DNA from: Apostichopus japonicus
Taxonomy: Eukaryota; Echinodermata; Holothuroidea; Aspidochirotida; Stichopodidae
Assembly: GCF_037975245.1 (NCBI RefSeq)
Contig: NC_092563.1
Location: 23,528,960-23,592,959, forward strand
DNA: 64,000 bases
Direction: 5' to 3'
The notes under the pieces are model-generated. The model was not told the DNA's origin. It searched no databases and saw only the letters and a list, made by a program, of their open reading frames with translations. A program made the translations under genes and the position numbers. Shown here one piece after another: positions 11,262-21,799 of the stretch. Within the stretch, counting starts at the first letter, position 1, and each line of letters begins with the position of its first letter.

Positions 11262-11750
11262 ATTTCCACTTAAGTGGAATTGTATTTTACTTAAGCAGAA
11301 TAGAATTCCACTTAAGTGAAATTGACGCCCAAAAGATGTTATTCCACTTAAGTGAAATTGTATTCTACTTAAGTGGAATACAATTCCACTTAAGTGGAAA
11401 TGCATTCCACTTAAGTGGAATTGTATTTCACTTAAGTAGAAATGGATTCCACTTAAGTGGAATTGTATTCCACTTAAGTGAAATAGATGGGCTATTTAGC
11501 TTAAGTGGAAAACAATTCCACTTAAGTGGAAATGTATTCCACTTAAGTGAAATACAATTTCACTTAAGTGGAATGCATTTCCACTTAAGTGAAATAGAAA
11601 TGTCCATTTCTACTTAAGTGAAATTGAATTCCACTTAAGTGAAATTGAATTCCACTTAAGTGGAATACATTTCACTTAAGTGGAATTCCATTTCACTTAA
11701 TTAGAATGTATTCCACTTAAGTGAAATGTATTCGACTTAAGTCTAATTGC
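11262..11750. repeat. Right array of CTTAAG-centred palindromes, about 21 units
   Basis: Same unit and spacing as the left array, with about 21 intact cores and one decayed core (CTTAATT near 11696). Interruptions occur near 11325-11340, 11485 and 11595. Because each unit is itself palindromic, orientation relative to the left array cannot be assigned. Confidence 0.93.
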
Positions 11751-11778
11751 GAGGTAAATGTTAAAACGGCTTGCCATA

Positions 11779-12998
11779 TGAGCGACATCCGGTGTCGATA
11801 AAACTAAATTGTCGCATTCCCTCGTGATCAGTAAGTCGAGTACGTGACCCGCGGAATGCGTGTGGTCTTTGACATGTTGTTCAAGACCAAAGCTTGAAAT
11901 AAGGTCATTGAACTTCCGTGCATGCATGTCCGAAACATCATCAACATGGATATTGAAATCCCCAGTGATTACAACTGGTTCCTTATATGCAATAACAGAC
12001 TCCAAGTAATCTGCAAATTCCTCCATAAAACAGTTAACTGAGGTCGAATGTTCTGCCGAGTAAGGAGGGCGATAAACGACAATGATCCTGACCGTAATAT
12101 CCGGTCCTGTGACTCTCCATTCAGAAGACTCAAATGATTGGCCCTGGTTTGCAATGATTTTCTTTGCTTCCAGTGGTTCTTTGCACAGTAAACCAGTTCC
12201 TCCACCAGCCCTGTCCTCTCTAGGGTGGTCATATAGCTTATAACCATTAGGTGCACACTCACATCGGATTGCATCATCGTCCTTTTTCAACCAAGTTTCC
12301 GTGACAGCACACAGATCAACAGCATTGGATACAATGTAGTCTGAAAAATCACCGGTTTTGTTCCTTATGGAGCGAGTGTTCACTGTACAAAAATTCAAGC
12401 TTGACAAATGTCTAAGAGACCTAGGTGGATTCGGTACCCGTTTCACTATTTGCAAATTACCATAATCAACCCCATCGCGTCGATCAAATTGTCTAATTCT
12501 TGGCTTCCCAGATCTGCACCCACGTTTGGTCCGCACTGAGTCGTTAAGAATGCTATTGTCTCGAAGGAGTTGAAAAAGTGTGTTAGATAATCTCGGTAAT
12601 TGGCCTCCATTCAGTTCGAGAAGCCGCTCCGCAGAATAGCGTAATATTGTCATTGAGTAGGAATCTCCAATAACGAGATCTCCATGCACAATTGCACCAG
12701 AACAATAGAACTTAGTTCTGTTCTTGAAGTGTCGTGAAGGCCTGTGTGTAGGCTCGTGTGTAGGCTCGCTATAGAATAACTGGCCTAAGCTTTTATCACT
12801 GCCGTAGGGAATAACTCCCAGAGTTGAAAAATTATATGTGTCCAAATTCCACAAATGACACCAAAATATGGGTGAACAGTAAACCAATACATACGAAATG
12901 TGGCTGAACAACATAGTACCGATAACAAAATCCTTAAATAACCGAGTATACGTAATAAAAACGATAAAATATGAGAGCAAGAATTGACAAGCAGCCAC
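11779..12998 (-). CDS. Endonuclease half of the non-LTR element ORF
   Basis: Encodes about 406 residues up to the insertion point. The first 60 residues are hydrophobic and not recognised. From about residue 200 there is an apurinic-like endonuclease/exonuclease/phosphatase domain: LNFCTVNTRSIRNK, DLCAVTETWLKKDD, a GGGTGLL segment, IVVYRPPYS, VVITGDFNIHVDD and the LDLLIT end. The catalytic ET, the GDFNIH core and downstream D/H positions are present. This domain nicks target DNA in non-LTR retrotransposition. The last residues before the insert are STPDVA; across the insertion point the sequence continues HFISDHA in the other half. Which ATG is used is uncertain. Confidence 0.9.
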
Positions 12999-12999
12999 A

Positions 13000-13650
13000 C
13001 GCGGCGCTACACTAGAGAACTTTTCTAGTTGAAGTTAGAAGCATCTTGGTTTTTCATTGGAAGGTTGAGAATTCCCTCTCGGAATGACTTGATGTTGCAT
13101 TAGATAGTGTCAACTGCTACAATCCTTGTTGTTCTTGTGAACTCATTGTAAATATGTTCAATGGAAATACATTTTTTAAAGTCTCAGTATACGTGTTTGC
13201 CAAATTTAAACTTCGAACTTTCCAGCTTACTGCACTAAACGTTCAGTGAAAATGACACCGTTCTATGCATTTTTCATATGAATATTCATTATATTTATTG
13301 ACTTTAATTTCTTTCTTTCGATTGCGACAGCTTTTCTCCATTAAACCCACCAAGTCAGACTGTATTTAGAATAAGAACATTGAATCTACTTTGTAAGTTT
13401 TTTTTCTCGAAATTCATCAGCAAACACGATATTGAGACTTTAAGGGTGATACCCACACATTTCACTGAATAAAAAGAAATAATTAAACTAATCAGTTGTC
13501 TTTGCCTGTGCAATAGTAAAGAATAACCTTGAATAGCTAATTGGTACATTGAATACATTATTTATTACTCTCCATTAACTAACATGTGCCCTTATAATAC
13601 TACTACCATTTAGATTTCTATTGCACGAGGCAAGTACGGTAGATCTGATT
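13000..13650. other. Upstream flank of the non-LTR element, no gene recognised
   Basis: AT-rich sequence. It may include the element's 5' UTR, but no boundary is visible. Confidence 0.4.
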
Positions 13651-13654
13651 CACC

Positions 13655-14350
13655 GTCAACCCCATGCATCCAACGAGGTAAATGAATCTGGAGGATTCAT
13701 GTCAATTGCGTGCGCGCGTACCATGTATGGAGGGTCATGTGATGTGTTCCAGGGTGGTACTACACTGATATTTCTCTGTAGCAGTTCGAGAACAGTGTTA
13801 GTGACTTCGTGAAAGATTGGTCGGTTCGGACATGAGAACTAACGGCATAAGAAGGTACTGGTACTTCAGGCCTACGAAATAGTGCTAATATGCTAACGCT
13901 CAACCTTATTCTCTTGAATGAAGGCAGGCTTTCTACATAATCTTACTTATTAATACAGCTCTAGGGGCAAGCTTTGTCTCATATGGCCTAACGTTATTAC
14001 TACACGCTATAAGTGAGTGTAGAAATGGGAAATGTGGGGAAATGTTTAGTTCAGTGCAACCACGGAATTCTCCATGGAACAGAGCCTAATGCTGTTCGAC
14101 GGGAATATAGCTATCACGTTAGGCTACAGGCACGGTTATTGCTAGGTAACGGGTGTCGTCTGCTGCTCTAAGCGCGCAAACTCATTTACGTACTAGTTGG
14201 GTGAAATCATCATTCGTAATAGGGAGAGTAGTATATTAGTACCACCCTGGAACACATCACATGACCCTCCATACATGGTACGCGCGTACGCGCTTATTTA
14301 CTGTGTGATAGTTTCTCCAGATTCATTTACCTCGTTGCATGCATCTTAAT
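13655..14350. mobile_element. Foldback-type inverted repeat with about 110-bp arms
   Basis: The arm at about 13660-13775 (containing GTACCATGTATGGAGGGTCA and CCAGGGTGGTACTA) is repeated in reverse complement at about 14230-14345. The outermost part (AACGAGGTAAATGAATCTGG) also matches in inverted orientation. The loop of about 450 bp has no coding potential that I recognise. Arms diverge slightly in the CGCGCGTAC stretch. No convincing flanking duplication was found, so it is either an old foldback transposon or a local inverted duplication. Confidence 0.75.
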
Positions 14351-14898
14351 GAAGCAAATTATCCATGCGCTTTTCCTTTGCTACAGTATAGACGAAATAG
14401 TAATGTTATACACAGGCTCACTTTCCAACCTAATGACCTGCCCACACGTGATCTCAAAGCCCATGGCAGCCTTACTGAACGGCGTATTTTCAAATGATAT
14501 GATTTACTCTTACTAATTTCAACTTTAACAGCTACACCCGGCTCAGCTAGAGAGAATTGTAACATTTGGAATTAAATATTCTTCACACCTGAGTTACAGT
14601 GAACAGGAATCGGTACATTTCCTTCATATGTATAGGATGACCATTATATTTTTCAATCCTTCCGTCTCTCTTCAAATTTTATCTCCATAAGCTTAGTAAC
14701 CTTCCCTTAATCAGGTGTTCTCTTAGTAAACTCATCTTGCATCCACCTAAGTTAAGTTAAACAATCGTAAATATTTGCAAACTAAATTTGCATGTTAAAA
14801 TATTTAATTTAGATTCTTCCATCTTTTCAGCATTAACATCTAGTACTCTATAAAAAAGGAACTGCTGAAAAAAAGTGGCCGGACTTAAAACTCTAATA

Positions 14899-15740
14899 AT
14901 GAGTATAGTGTCCCTGTGGAGGGTTCTTCTAAGTTTATCGAGGATTCTTACAGCCTTAATTCTCTATGAAGCCCAGAGAGGACCATTAACGAGACCGAGA
15001 CCAGAAAATGTTTCAGTAGCTTGTAAAAATGATTACCAATCTTTTACTTGCAAATGCTACTGGAGATTTTGTCCAAGGTGTGATATTTGTATGTGGTTAG
15101 AGTTAAACTTTGATGAAATCAGTTTAAAATAGATACTATGCTCTATCTACATAAATTGGCAAGGTCCTTCACTTCAATTATGATCTTTGTGCAATAAAGT
15201 ACTGGCCTTCAATTTTGGATTGCATTTTCATGAATTATAAAATGTCTTCATTTTGGTATAGTGTATTTGCATAAATTACCTGTCTTTCATGCCGAGCTCT
15301 ATGTGAATTAACTAACAGCTTTCAAATCAGCACTTATAGTTTATGTTAATTTCTTGAAAATGCCTTCAATTCATTTTGTTTTCATGTTATTACATTAAAC
15401 TTAATTGCTTGCATTCAATTGCATGAATAACCTGCCTTCATTTGGATGATACTATATTTGCATGAATAATTAATCTGCTTTCAAACAATTGTTATTGCAT
15501 ATATGAATTAATTATCTGCCTTCAAGTTGGTACCACGTTTGCATTTTCAATTTAGTAATTAATTTTATTAATAATCCTTTTTTTTCAGCACTTGATGCAT
15601 TTGGCAAACCAGGGCCCACTTGGATTTTTAGTTGCTATAACTGGAATTGGCTAGGGCAGTTCACAGAATGTTCAAACTTAGAGGAATTCAAGTACTGTTT
15701 ACTTACTTTAGAGGTGAATGGTGCATTTGTTGCTGCCATG
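14899..15740 (+). pseudogene. Truncated NRF-6-like paralogue, first two exons only
   Basis: Exon 1-like sequence starting at ATG 14899 encodes a hydrophobic leader and YEAQRGPLTRPRPENVSVAC. This parallels YESQRGPLLEPESGNVSQAC of the large minus-strand gene (25567-42687). The donor is unclear: GTATGT after 15088 gives the matching phase 1, while GTGTGA near 15077 does not. Exon 2-like sequence at 15589-15740 follows a strong acceptor (TTTTTTTTCAG). It encodes LDAFGKPGPTW, NWLGQFTECSNL and KYCLLTLEV and ends in phase 0 before GTAATA, exactly as exon 2 of the big gene does. No counterpart of exons 3-15 is visible up to the MADF gene. A short expressed form cannot be excluded. Confidence 0.7.
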
Positions 15741-15930
15741 GTAATATTTTAGACTTACTGCCTTTTCTTGAATCACAGCTGTGATTTTTTATATGCATCT
15801 TTACAAGAGTAAAGTTGATTCATGCCTGGCACACAGATCAAGGCACCACAAACCAGACCATTTGAATAGTTTTATAGCCTGTTATTCACTAACCTTCGTA
15901 GCGGGTGTGGATATGTACCATGCTACAGGT

Positions 15931-16312
15931 CAGGGGTTCCCTATAACTGGGACGTATGAACCCCCAGGGGGTGCGTGAGTCCATCCCAGGGGGTTCGTGA
16001 GACGTTTCTGCAAGTCAAAACTAGAGTACTTTTTGTTCAACTAAAAATCTGATACGGTATATCATACAATTTAGTAATGTACAAAAGTCGTAGCCTACCT
16101 ATCGACAAACTCTGTCCGCGTTCCATACGCATATGTTGCCGTACCGTGCATTTTTCATAATACTATATTATTACACTATGCAATTGATCTTTTAGAAAGC
16201 AATGTTATGCGTATTATAGTAAAATAAAGATCGTGTCTCGAAAAGTTGGGGGTTCGTGGACAACTCTGACATCAACAGGGGGTTCGTGGGGGATAAAGTT
16301 AGAGAAACCCTG
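15931..16312. mobile_element. hAT-type MITE (CAGGGGTTC ends)
   Basis: The left end is CAGGGGTTCCCTATAACT; the right end, read inward, is CAGGGTTTCTCTAACTT. The imperfect 8-bp flanks CTACAGGT and CTCTAGGT fit an aged hAT target duplication. The interior contains several GGGGGTTCGTG words and no reading frame. It lies 190 bp downstream of the truncated NRF exon 2. Confidence 0.75.
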
Positions 16313-17344
16313 CTCTAGGTGATATTTACGGATGCAGCTATAACCGGTGCAGGAGTAATACACGTCCACTGTGCGGGCAAGCAATTCACATGAAAACCAT
16401 CATATTGCACTAGGTGGGAAATAATACATGTCCAGATACCTTCGAGAGTTGTGGACGGCATTGGATTTTGACCTTGGTCGAAGTATTTGTCTTCGGATGG
16501 GCTGGTTCTATACTTTGAATATTTGACCATCATCCTTGAAAGAAAGATACACCATTATACTCTCACAGCTCCTCAAAATACCACCAACATCCCTTCAGGT
16601 GTGTACGTGCACAGTGTATTAAGGTAGGCTACGTACTAACTCTTGATGCTAACATGGGAAGGCAGACAGGTGGGGTCAAACACCAAATATCATGTGCCCG
16701 GATTTCTTGGAGAAAATAGGGTCACCTCATGTATGCGTAGCATCGTGATAGGGGCCATAGCAAACCCAAACAATTGGCTACCGATATGTACGGAACATTT
16801 CACAGTTACGTATTGTTAAAATTTGTATAACGTTTACGGTACTGGTTGCCTCGTATTATGAATGTATTTATACCATAGACAATTTCTATGACATATACAC
16901 ATACGCAATTACCACAGCAAGAAAGTGTAACTTTATTCCAGTCATTTAATATGATATTTTCACAGCTCCATATTAACTGTATTGAGATTTCACTTATTCA
17001 TGGTTTTCATTTATAGACCGTATTAACATGGCGACATAATATTATAGCACATTATAATTACACATTGGTGCATCTGTAAACATTGCGTTGTTATGTTAAA
17101 GTGTAGACCAGCCAAACTATTGTGTATTTTGGCACAATAAATATTGTAGTGTTTATCGTCATGGTGATGATCCACAGCGCTTGAGTCGAACATGATTTTT
17201 AATATTCCATTGTTTATCGGCCTCCATATATGGTATGAATTTATATTATATAGGCCTATGGGTACAAATGGTCCCAAACATCATGGTCAGATCCATAACT
17301 ATTTCCGAGTTACCTAGGTTACTGTTTTTTCTCTCGATTAAGCG
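16313..17344. other. Intergenic, no gene recognised
   Basis: No exon of the NRF paralogue or other gene could be found here. The open frames lack recognisable domains. Confidence 0.45.
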
Positions 17345-17640
17345 GCAACAAACGCTCTCATTGAATTTCAACGGATGTGATTCCATCTGCACGGATGCGG
17401 ATGCGTTTTTGAATGCAGATACGCATGCGATAACTTTGATCGCTTCATGTAGCGATTGGTACGCTAAAGGTAGGATTCCATAAGCACGGATACGGATACG
17501 GATACGGAAGCGGCAAAATACGCTCTCATTGAATTTCAACGGTTGTGATTCCATCTGCACGGATGCGGATGCGTTTTCGAATGCAGATACGCATGCGGTA
17601 ACTTTGATCGCTTCATGTAGCGATTGGTACGGCCATCCGG
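17345..17640. repeat. Two-copy tandem duplication upstream of the MADF gene
   Basis: A block of about 120 bp (CGCTCTCATTGAATTTCAAC through CTTCATGTAGCGATTGGTAC) occurs at about 17350-17464 and again at about 17520-17632. The copies differ by a few substitutions and are separated by CGGATACGGATACGGATACG. Within each copy CGGATGCGGATGCG and its near complement CGCATGCG recur. The second copy ends about 100 bases before the ATG, so it may be promoter or 5' UTR sequence. Confidence 0.85.
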
Positions 17641-17741
17641 ATGCTAGCCGCATACGATGAACAGTTGATATGACGTCATCATGTAAACAGGCAATACTAT
17701 TTCGACACCACGACCACTTGTGACTTGCCAAACAAAGAAAA

Positions 17742-20665
17742 ATGCCGCGAGGAAAACACGATTTAAGTATCTTAGAGAATGAAACGCTCATCGAGCTAGT
17801 TAGGAAGCATCCGTGTCACTACGATGCTAGACTTCCTGAGCATAGGGATGCCCAGCTATGCTTTAACGTTTGGCAGAGCATTGCCAACGTGATGAACAGA
17901 GAAGTAATTGACGGTGAGTCGGTCTGAGGCCTAACCTAGCGTAATCCATGGTAGTGATGCCTAGGCTAGGTCTAACGTTAGAAGCCTAGGCCTACTTCGT
18001 GTTGCTCACACTTAGTCATAGTCATACCTTCGGGTTAGGGCATATTCAATATCATTATTGACCAAGCTTTGTCGTTAACACTGAATTGTGTATGATGGCA
18101 AACATAAGACCATTTTTGTAAGAAGGGACGGTTTTATAGATCGGCAGTTAGACATGGTATGTACTGCTACTACTAGGCTAGGCTTAGTAGTTGTAGAAGT
18201 ACTAGACCAAGCATCACCGATTGAGAAACTTTGATTATGATGAATATGACTATGAACTCACCTTTAGGTAGTTAGACGTAGGGGCCTAGACCTGGTCTAT
18301 GTTGCATGGGGAGGATTAAATATAGGCCAAATAATGATGAACTCAGAAATCGAATTAAGTAGGATGGTGACTTCGAAGTTCGCCCACTTAAGACATAAAA
18401 CACCCCAAAACTAAATCTTCTGGTATAAATCATTTGAAAATATACTTCATATGGTGGGAGAATTTTGTTATAGTACGATACACGGCCAAACTTTCTTTCC
18501 TGCAAACTGTTTTCACGTTGTTTTCCAAGAAGATTCTTCGTGATTGTGGAACTGGTATTTCTTGCTAGAGTATTGCGAATTTCGGCCACGCAACCTACAG
18601 TGTGGCGCTGGTAAAAATTGGTGGCGCTGTTGCTCTTTCAGTAATTATAACAGACTTCATAGATCTTCGTCATTTTATTGACAAATATGTAAGTAATTTC
18701 TTGCACACGGGTCATTTTGGAGAGAAAATAACTGTAGCTTCGTACTTTTTGGTGAAATTTGGCTCTTCCTGTAGGTTTTCATGGTGAAAATCGTGTATTT
18801 CTTAGGGTGCCCGAACTTCGCAGTATGGCGAACTTCGCAATACTGATTATACTTCTGTGATAATGGAAATGACAAAATTTGAACAATAATTGCAACAATG
18901 CCAAATGCCTAAGCCTATGTTTGGAGTCCTTTCCCTCAAATTTTGTACAAAATAACGATTCCTTGTGATTGAAGGAGCTAGTTATTTAATCATTGCAGTT
19001 CACATTACTGTTAAAAACGCCTATGGTGCCTAATTTCATGCATGGTACTTTGCTTTCTCCAAAAACCCACAACAATTTAAAATAATTGCATGATCTTTAT
19101 TTTCTGTGCTGGTTTAGCCGACTTTAAAACAAAGCTTAGGCCCAGGTCCCACATGCTTAGTGGCATAAAAAAAAAACATTTTGGAGTTCTAAAACATAGT
19201 TACATTAGGAGTCATCATTTTCTCAGACAAACACTACCGGTTAATGTAGTTATGGTATAGACCTTCCTCCCTAGGTGCAAGCAAGCAGGACAAACATTGG
19301 GGTGCATGAAATTAGGCAACACACGAACATAGGGACATGCTGTATACTACGGGCATATGTAGTACAGACTGGTCATTTTGTTCAAGTACAGTTGCTTTAT
19401 AGTCATCAGATATTTGTGTAGTGTTAAGTTTTAGCGATTGAAAAAGCAAATGTGGAAAAATACAGTCCTTGTTCATTTATTTTCGTCTTTATCAATTAGC
19501 AAACACACTGGAGAAACTTTGATAAAACCTCTTATGAGCTTTCAGCATTTGAGTGGAAGGAAAGGTGGCGAAACCAACGGGACACTTACATGAAGAAACG
19601 CAGAGAAGTAAAAACAAAGAAAAGTGGACAGGCTGCCGAAAGGGCACAGAAATTGAAATATTTTGAGATGTCTTTTCTTGACCAGTTTATTGAAGAAAAT
19701 AAGTAATAATTTAAAATCAGTCAACTTTCTGAGATAATTAAACAATCCTCATCAAAAGTCCATATCCTGGCTATATATTAATTGGCACTGATCTATTTGA
19801 CATGCTGACAAAATTACATTTTGTGCTTGCTTGCTGAAGGAAAAATATATTTGGCTTTAAAATGTCGGTAATTACTGCAGTCTAATTCAATGGGGGATAT
19901 GATCAGATTTTTACAGGGTTCAGTTTGTGTTAACCAGAACAACCACCCTCTGTTATTGAAAAGGACTTGTACAGATAAAGCAATATGTTGTACAACACAT
20001 TTGCAACATCTTAATCTCTTTCTACTACAGTACTGAGAGCAACGTTCCATCTGGGGGTGAGATATCTCTTGATGGTGAAGTGTATGGTGGTTCGACTTCA
20101 ATTGGAAGGTAAGAATATTCTGCTGGGGCATGTTTTCAGTTTGACATTTCATGCCATGAAAAATACCTCGAGTCACATGGGATTCTTGCCATTCAACTGG
20201 AGCTACATTGCAGAAATACTCCTTAAATATTTCCCTGCTTTGGATGCCTCTACCCCAGCTCTGTTTCCAATCCAAAGAATGTCTCTTAGGCCTTCTACTG
20301 CCATTCTTTCAGATCCTTGGTTCAGATCAGTAATATGGGTTGGGGTTGTATCTCTTTGTATAAGATTGCGAAGAACACATAGCGGGTTAGAAAATGCGCT
20401 GAAAGACCTCATTCAACAACATAAGCGACATTGGGAGGATATGGAGAAGGATATGCAGGAGCCACCAGCAAAAGATGGTGATCGAGTTGTTTTTTCAGAG
20501 TTGTGCAGAGAGAATGAAGAGGTTGTGTCCCCAATTCAGATCGTGCTTAAAAATGCAGATTTCTCAACTTTTTTTCAATTTAGAAAATCCAGATCTGATT
20601 CAAGTCCCCATTATGCCATTGCCATCGCAACTTACAGCGACCCTTTCTACAGCATTAATAAATGA
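17742..20665 (+). CDS. MADF-domain (MADF-BESS type) DNA-binding protein, four exons
   Basis: Exons 17742-17913, 19546-19702, 20031-20108 and 20365-20665 (or from 20374) join in consistent phases 1, 2, 2 to give about 235 residues. The MADF domain (residues about 12-105) begins LIELVRKHPCHYD, runs through LCFNVWQSIANVMNRE and continues across the first intron as FEWKERWRNQRDTYMKK, then SGQAAERAQKLKYFEMSFLD. MADF proteins bind DNA and often carry a C-terminal BESS protein-interaction motif. In exon 4 the main frame passes LIQQHKRHWEDMEKDMQ and AKDGD. A BESS-like stretch (ELFFQSCAERMKRLCPQF) then lies one base out of frame from about 20484. That could be a sequencing error, a true frameshift or loss of the motif. 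Donor and acceptor sites of introns 1 and 3 are good; the exon 4 acceptor is the least certain. Confidence 0.78.
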
Positions 20666-20671
20666 ATTATA

Positions 20672-21066
20672 GGATGCATGAAACCAATTCAATTCCAAAT
20701 TTGTTATGTATAAGTACCACATTGATTACAATAAGCCTATTGTTTCTGGTGGCGGTCAAAGGTCATTAGGGGTTACAGGGAATCAAATTAGGAAAACTTT
20801 GTAAACATGATATCGTAAGAAGGAAAGCGTGGGCAAATCTAATACTGGTAGGCCTATGTACGTGTACAAAACCTAACACCACACTAAGTCAATGGGAAAA
20901 TCTAGCCTAACCATCTGTTTATTCGCTCAAATTGTGTCTCTTGAAACATGCGTGAAAGAACGACGAATTACATTCTTTAGTTTCATATTTTTGTTATAAC
21001 AGTCTCATCTTTGTGTACATACCTTATACAAATTGCAAGTCTTTGTCGAAGGCACATAACTTCCCT
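20672..21066. other. Intergenic, no gene recognised
   Basis: Follows the MADF gene. No clear polyadenylation signal was chosen and no repeat was recognised before the hAT element. Confidence 0.4.
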
Positions 21067-21074
21067 GCTTCTGC

Positions 21075-21791
21075 CATGGGCGGCGATCCTGGGGGGGGGG
21101 GGGATGGGGGATATATCCCCCCATGAAAATGGGTGGAGGGGATGTAATACACCATATCCCCCCCCACCAAATGCCAGGGATAAGAATATCTTCATGCCTA
21201 CATTTATGCATCATCGTGAATGTACGGCTCTTTTTTAGCTTCATTTCATTTTTCATGGAAATAAACCCACTGGACATTGCCAAAGAATTTGTGTCTAATT
21301 GTCAAACACGCCGAGTCGTTTTTGGACGAATGTAATGCTTAATACACGTTTCACCTGGATGCCCTACCAATCGGTACCTATAGGAATGTAACTATGTGTA
21401 ATTGTGTATTGCATGTGTGTAGGCCTATAATAGCCTGCATGAGGCCATTTTCTTCATCGAATAATATAAAAGAGCTCTCGAACATTCTAACGTAGCGCCT
21501 GAAACAAGATTGACAGGGGCAATTTTCTCAAAATAACACCCGAAATTTAAAAAAAAAATGTATTTTGGATCCTGATTATGAGATATTTCGGACATGATAT
21601 CCCTATTTTAAAGTTGGGTATATGACGCTTGGAAACCTCGGGAAGTCCCGTTTCCGGCCATCTAGAGGGTCTGTAAATCCCACAATTTTCTTGTACGCTT
21701 CGCGCCAACTCATGGTGGCGCTACGCTTAGATAGTCAACCAGAGCCTTATATACCCCCCCCCCCACTCGGAAGTACGGATCGCCGCCCATG
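21075..21791. mobile_element. hAT-type non-autonomous element with perfect 8-bp target duplication
   Basis: The inverted ends are CATGGGCGGCGATCC and GGATCGCCGCCCATG. GCTTCTGC is directly repeated on both sides (21067-21074 and 21792-21799). Near each end is a long G or C run. The internal block around 21635-21735 (TTTCTTGTACGCTTCGCGCC, then ATGGTGGCGCTACGC) is the counterpart of the block at 3867-3965 in the element at 3729-4183. No transposase is present, so it is non-autonomous. Confidence 0.9.
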
Positions 21792-21799
21792 GCTTCTGC

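Larger units (their letters stand above)
10175..11778. mobile_element. DNA element with long terminal and CTTAAG palindrome arrays, inserted in the LINE
   Basis: The 1604-bp insert has a 34-bp perfect terminal inverted repeat beginning TATGGCAAGCCGTTTTAAC. After one mismatch the repeat continues into GACTTAAGT. TGAGCG is duplicated on both sides. Inside each end lies an array of imperfect palindromes centred on CTTAAG (10202-10640 and 11262-11750). A non-repetitive core of about 620 bp sits between them and contains a small minus-strand ORF. No known transposase motif is seen. A 6-bp duplication is reported for few superfamilies (IS3EU, some Dada), so assignment to one is only a guess. Confidence 0.88.
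7762..12998 (-). mobile_element. L2/CR1-like non-LTR retrotransposon interrupted by a DNA element
   Basis: On the minus strand an endonuclease-coding part (12998 to 11779) and a reverse-transcriptase part (10174 to 7891) form one ORF once the insertion at 10175-11778 and one target-duplication copy are discounted. The summed coding length is then 3498 bases, divisible by three. Below the stop a short 3' UTR ends in AATTTGAATTTGAATTTC, a short-motif tail like those of L2/CR1 elements rather than poly(A). The element's true 5' end beyond 12998 was not found, and no target duplication of the LINE itself was recognised. Replication would be by target-primed reverse transcription. Confidence 0.85.

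Noticed and set aside
17246-17791. 181-residue minus-strand frame
   Set aside because: It overlaps the tandem duplication and the first MADF exon antisense; its internal repeat mirrors the DNA duplication.
20203-20412. Frames at 20057-20412 as extra MADF exons
   Set aside because: They cross intron sequence; the phase-consistent splice at 20108 to 20365/20374 explains the gene better.
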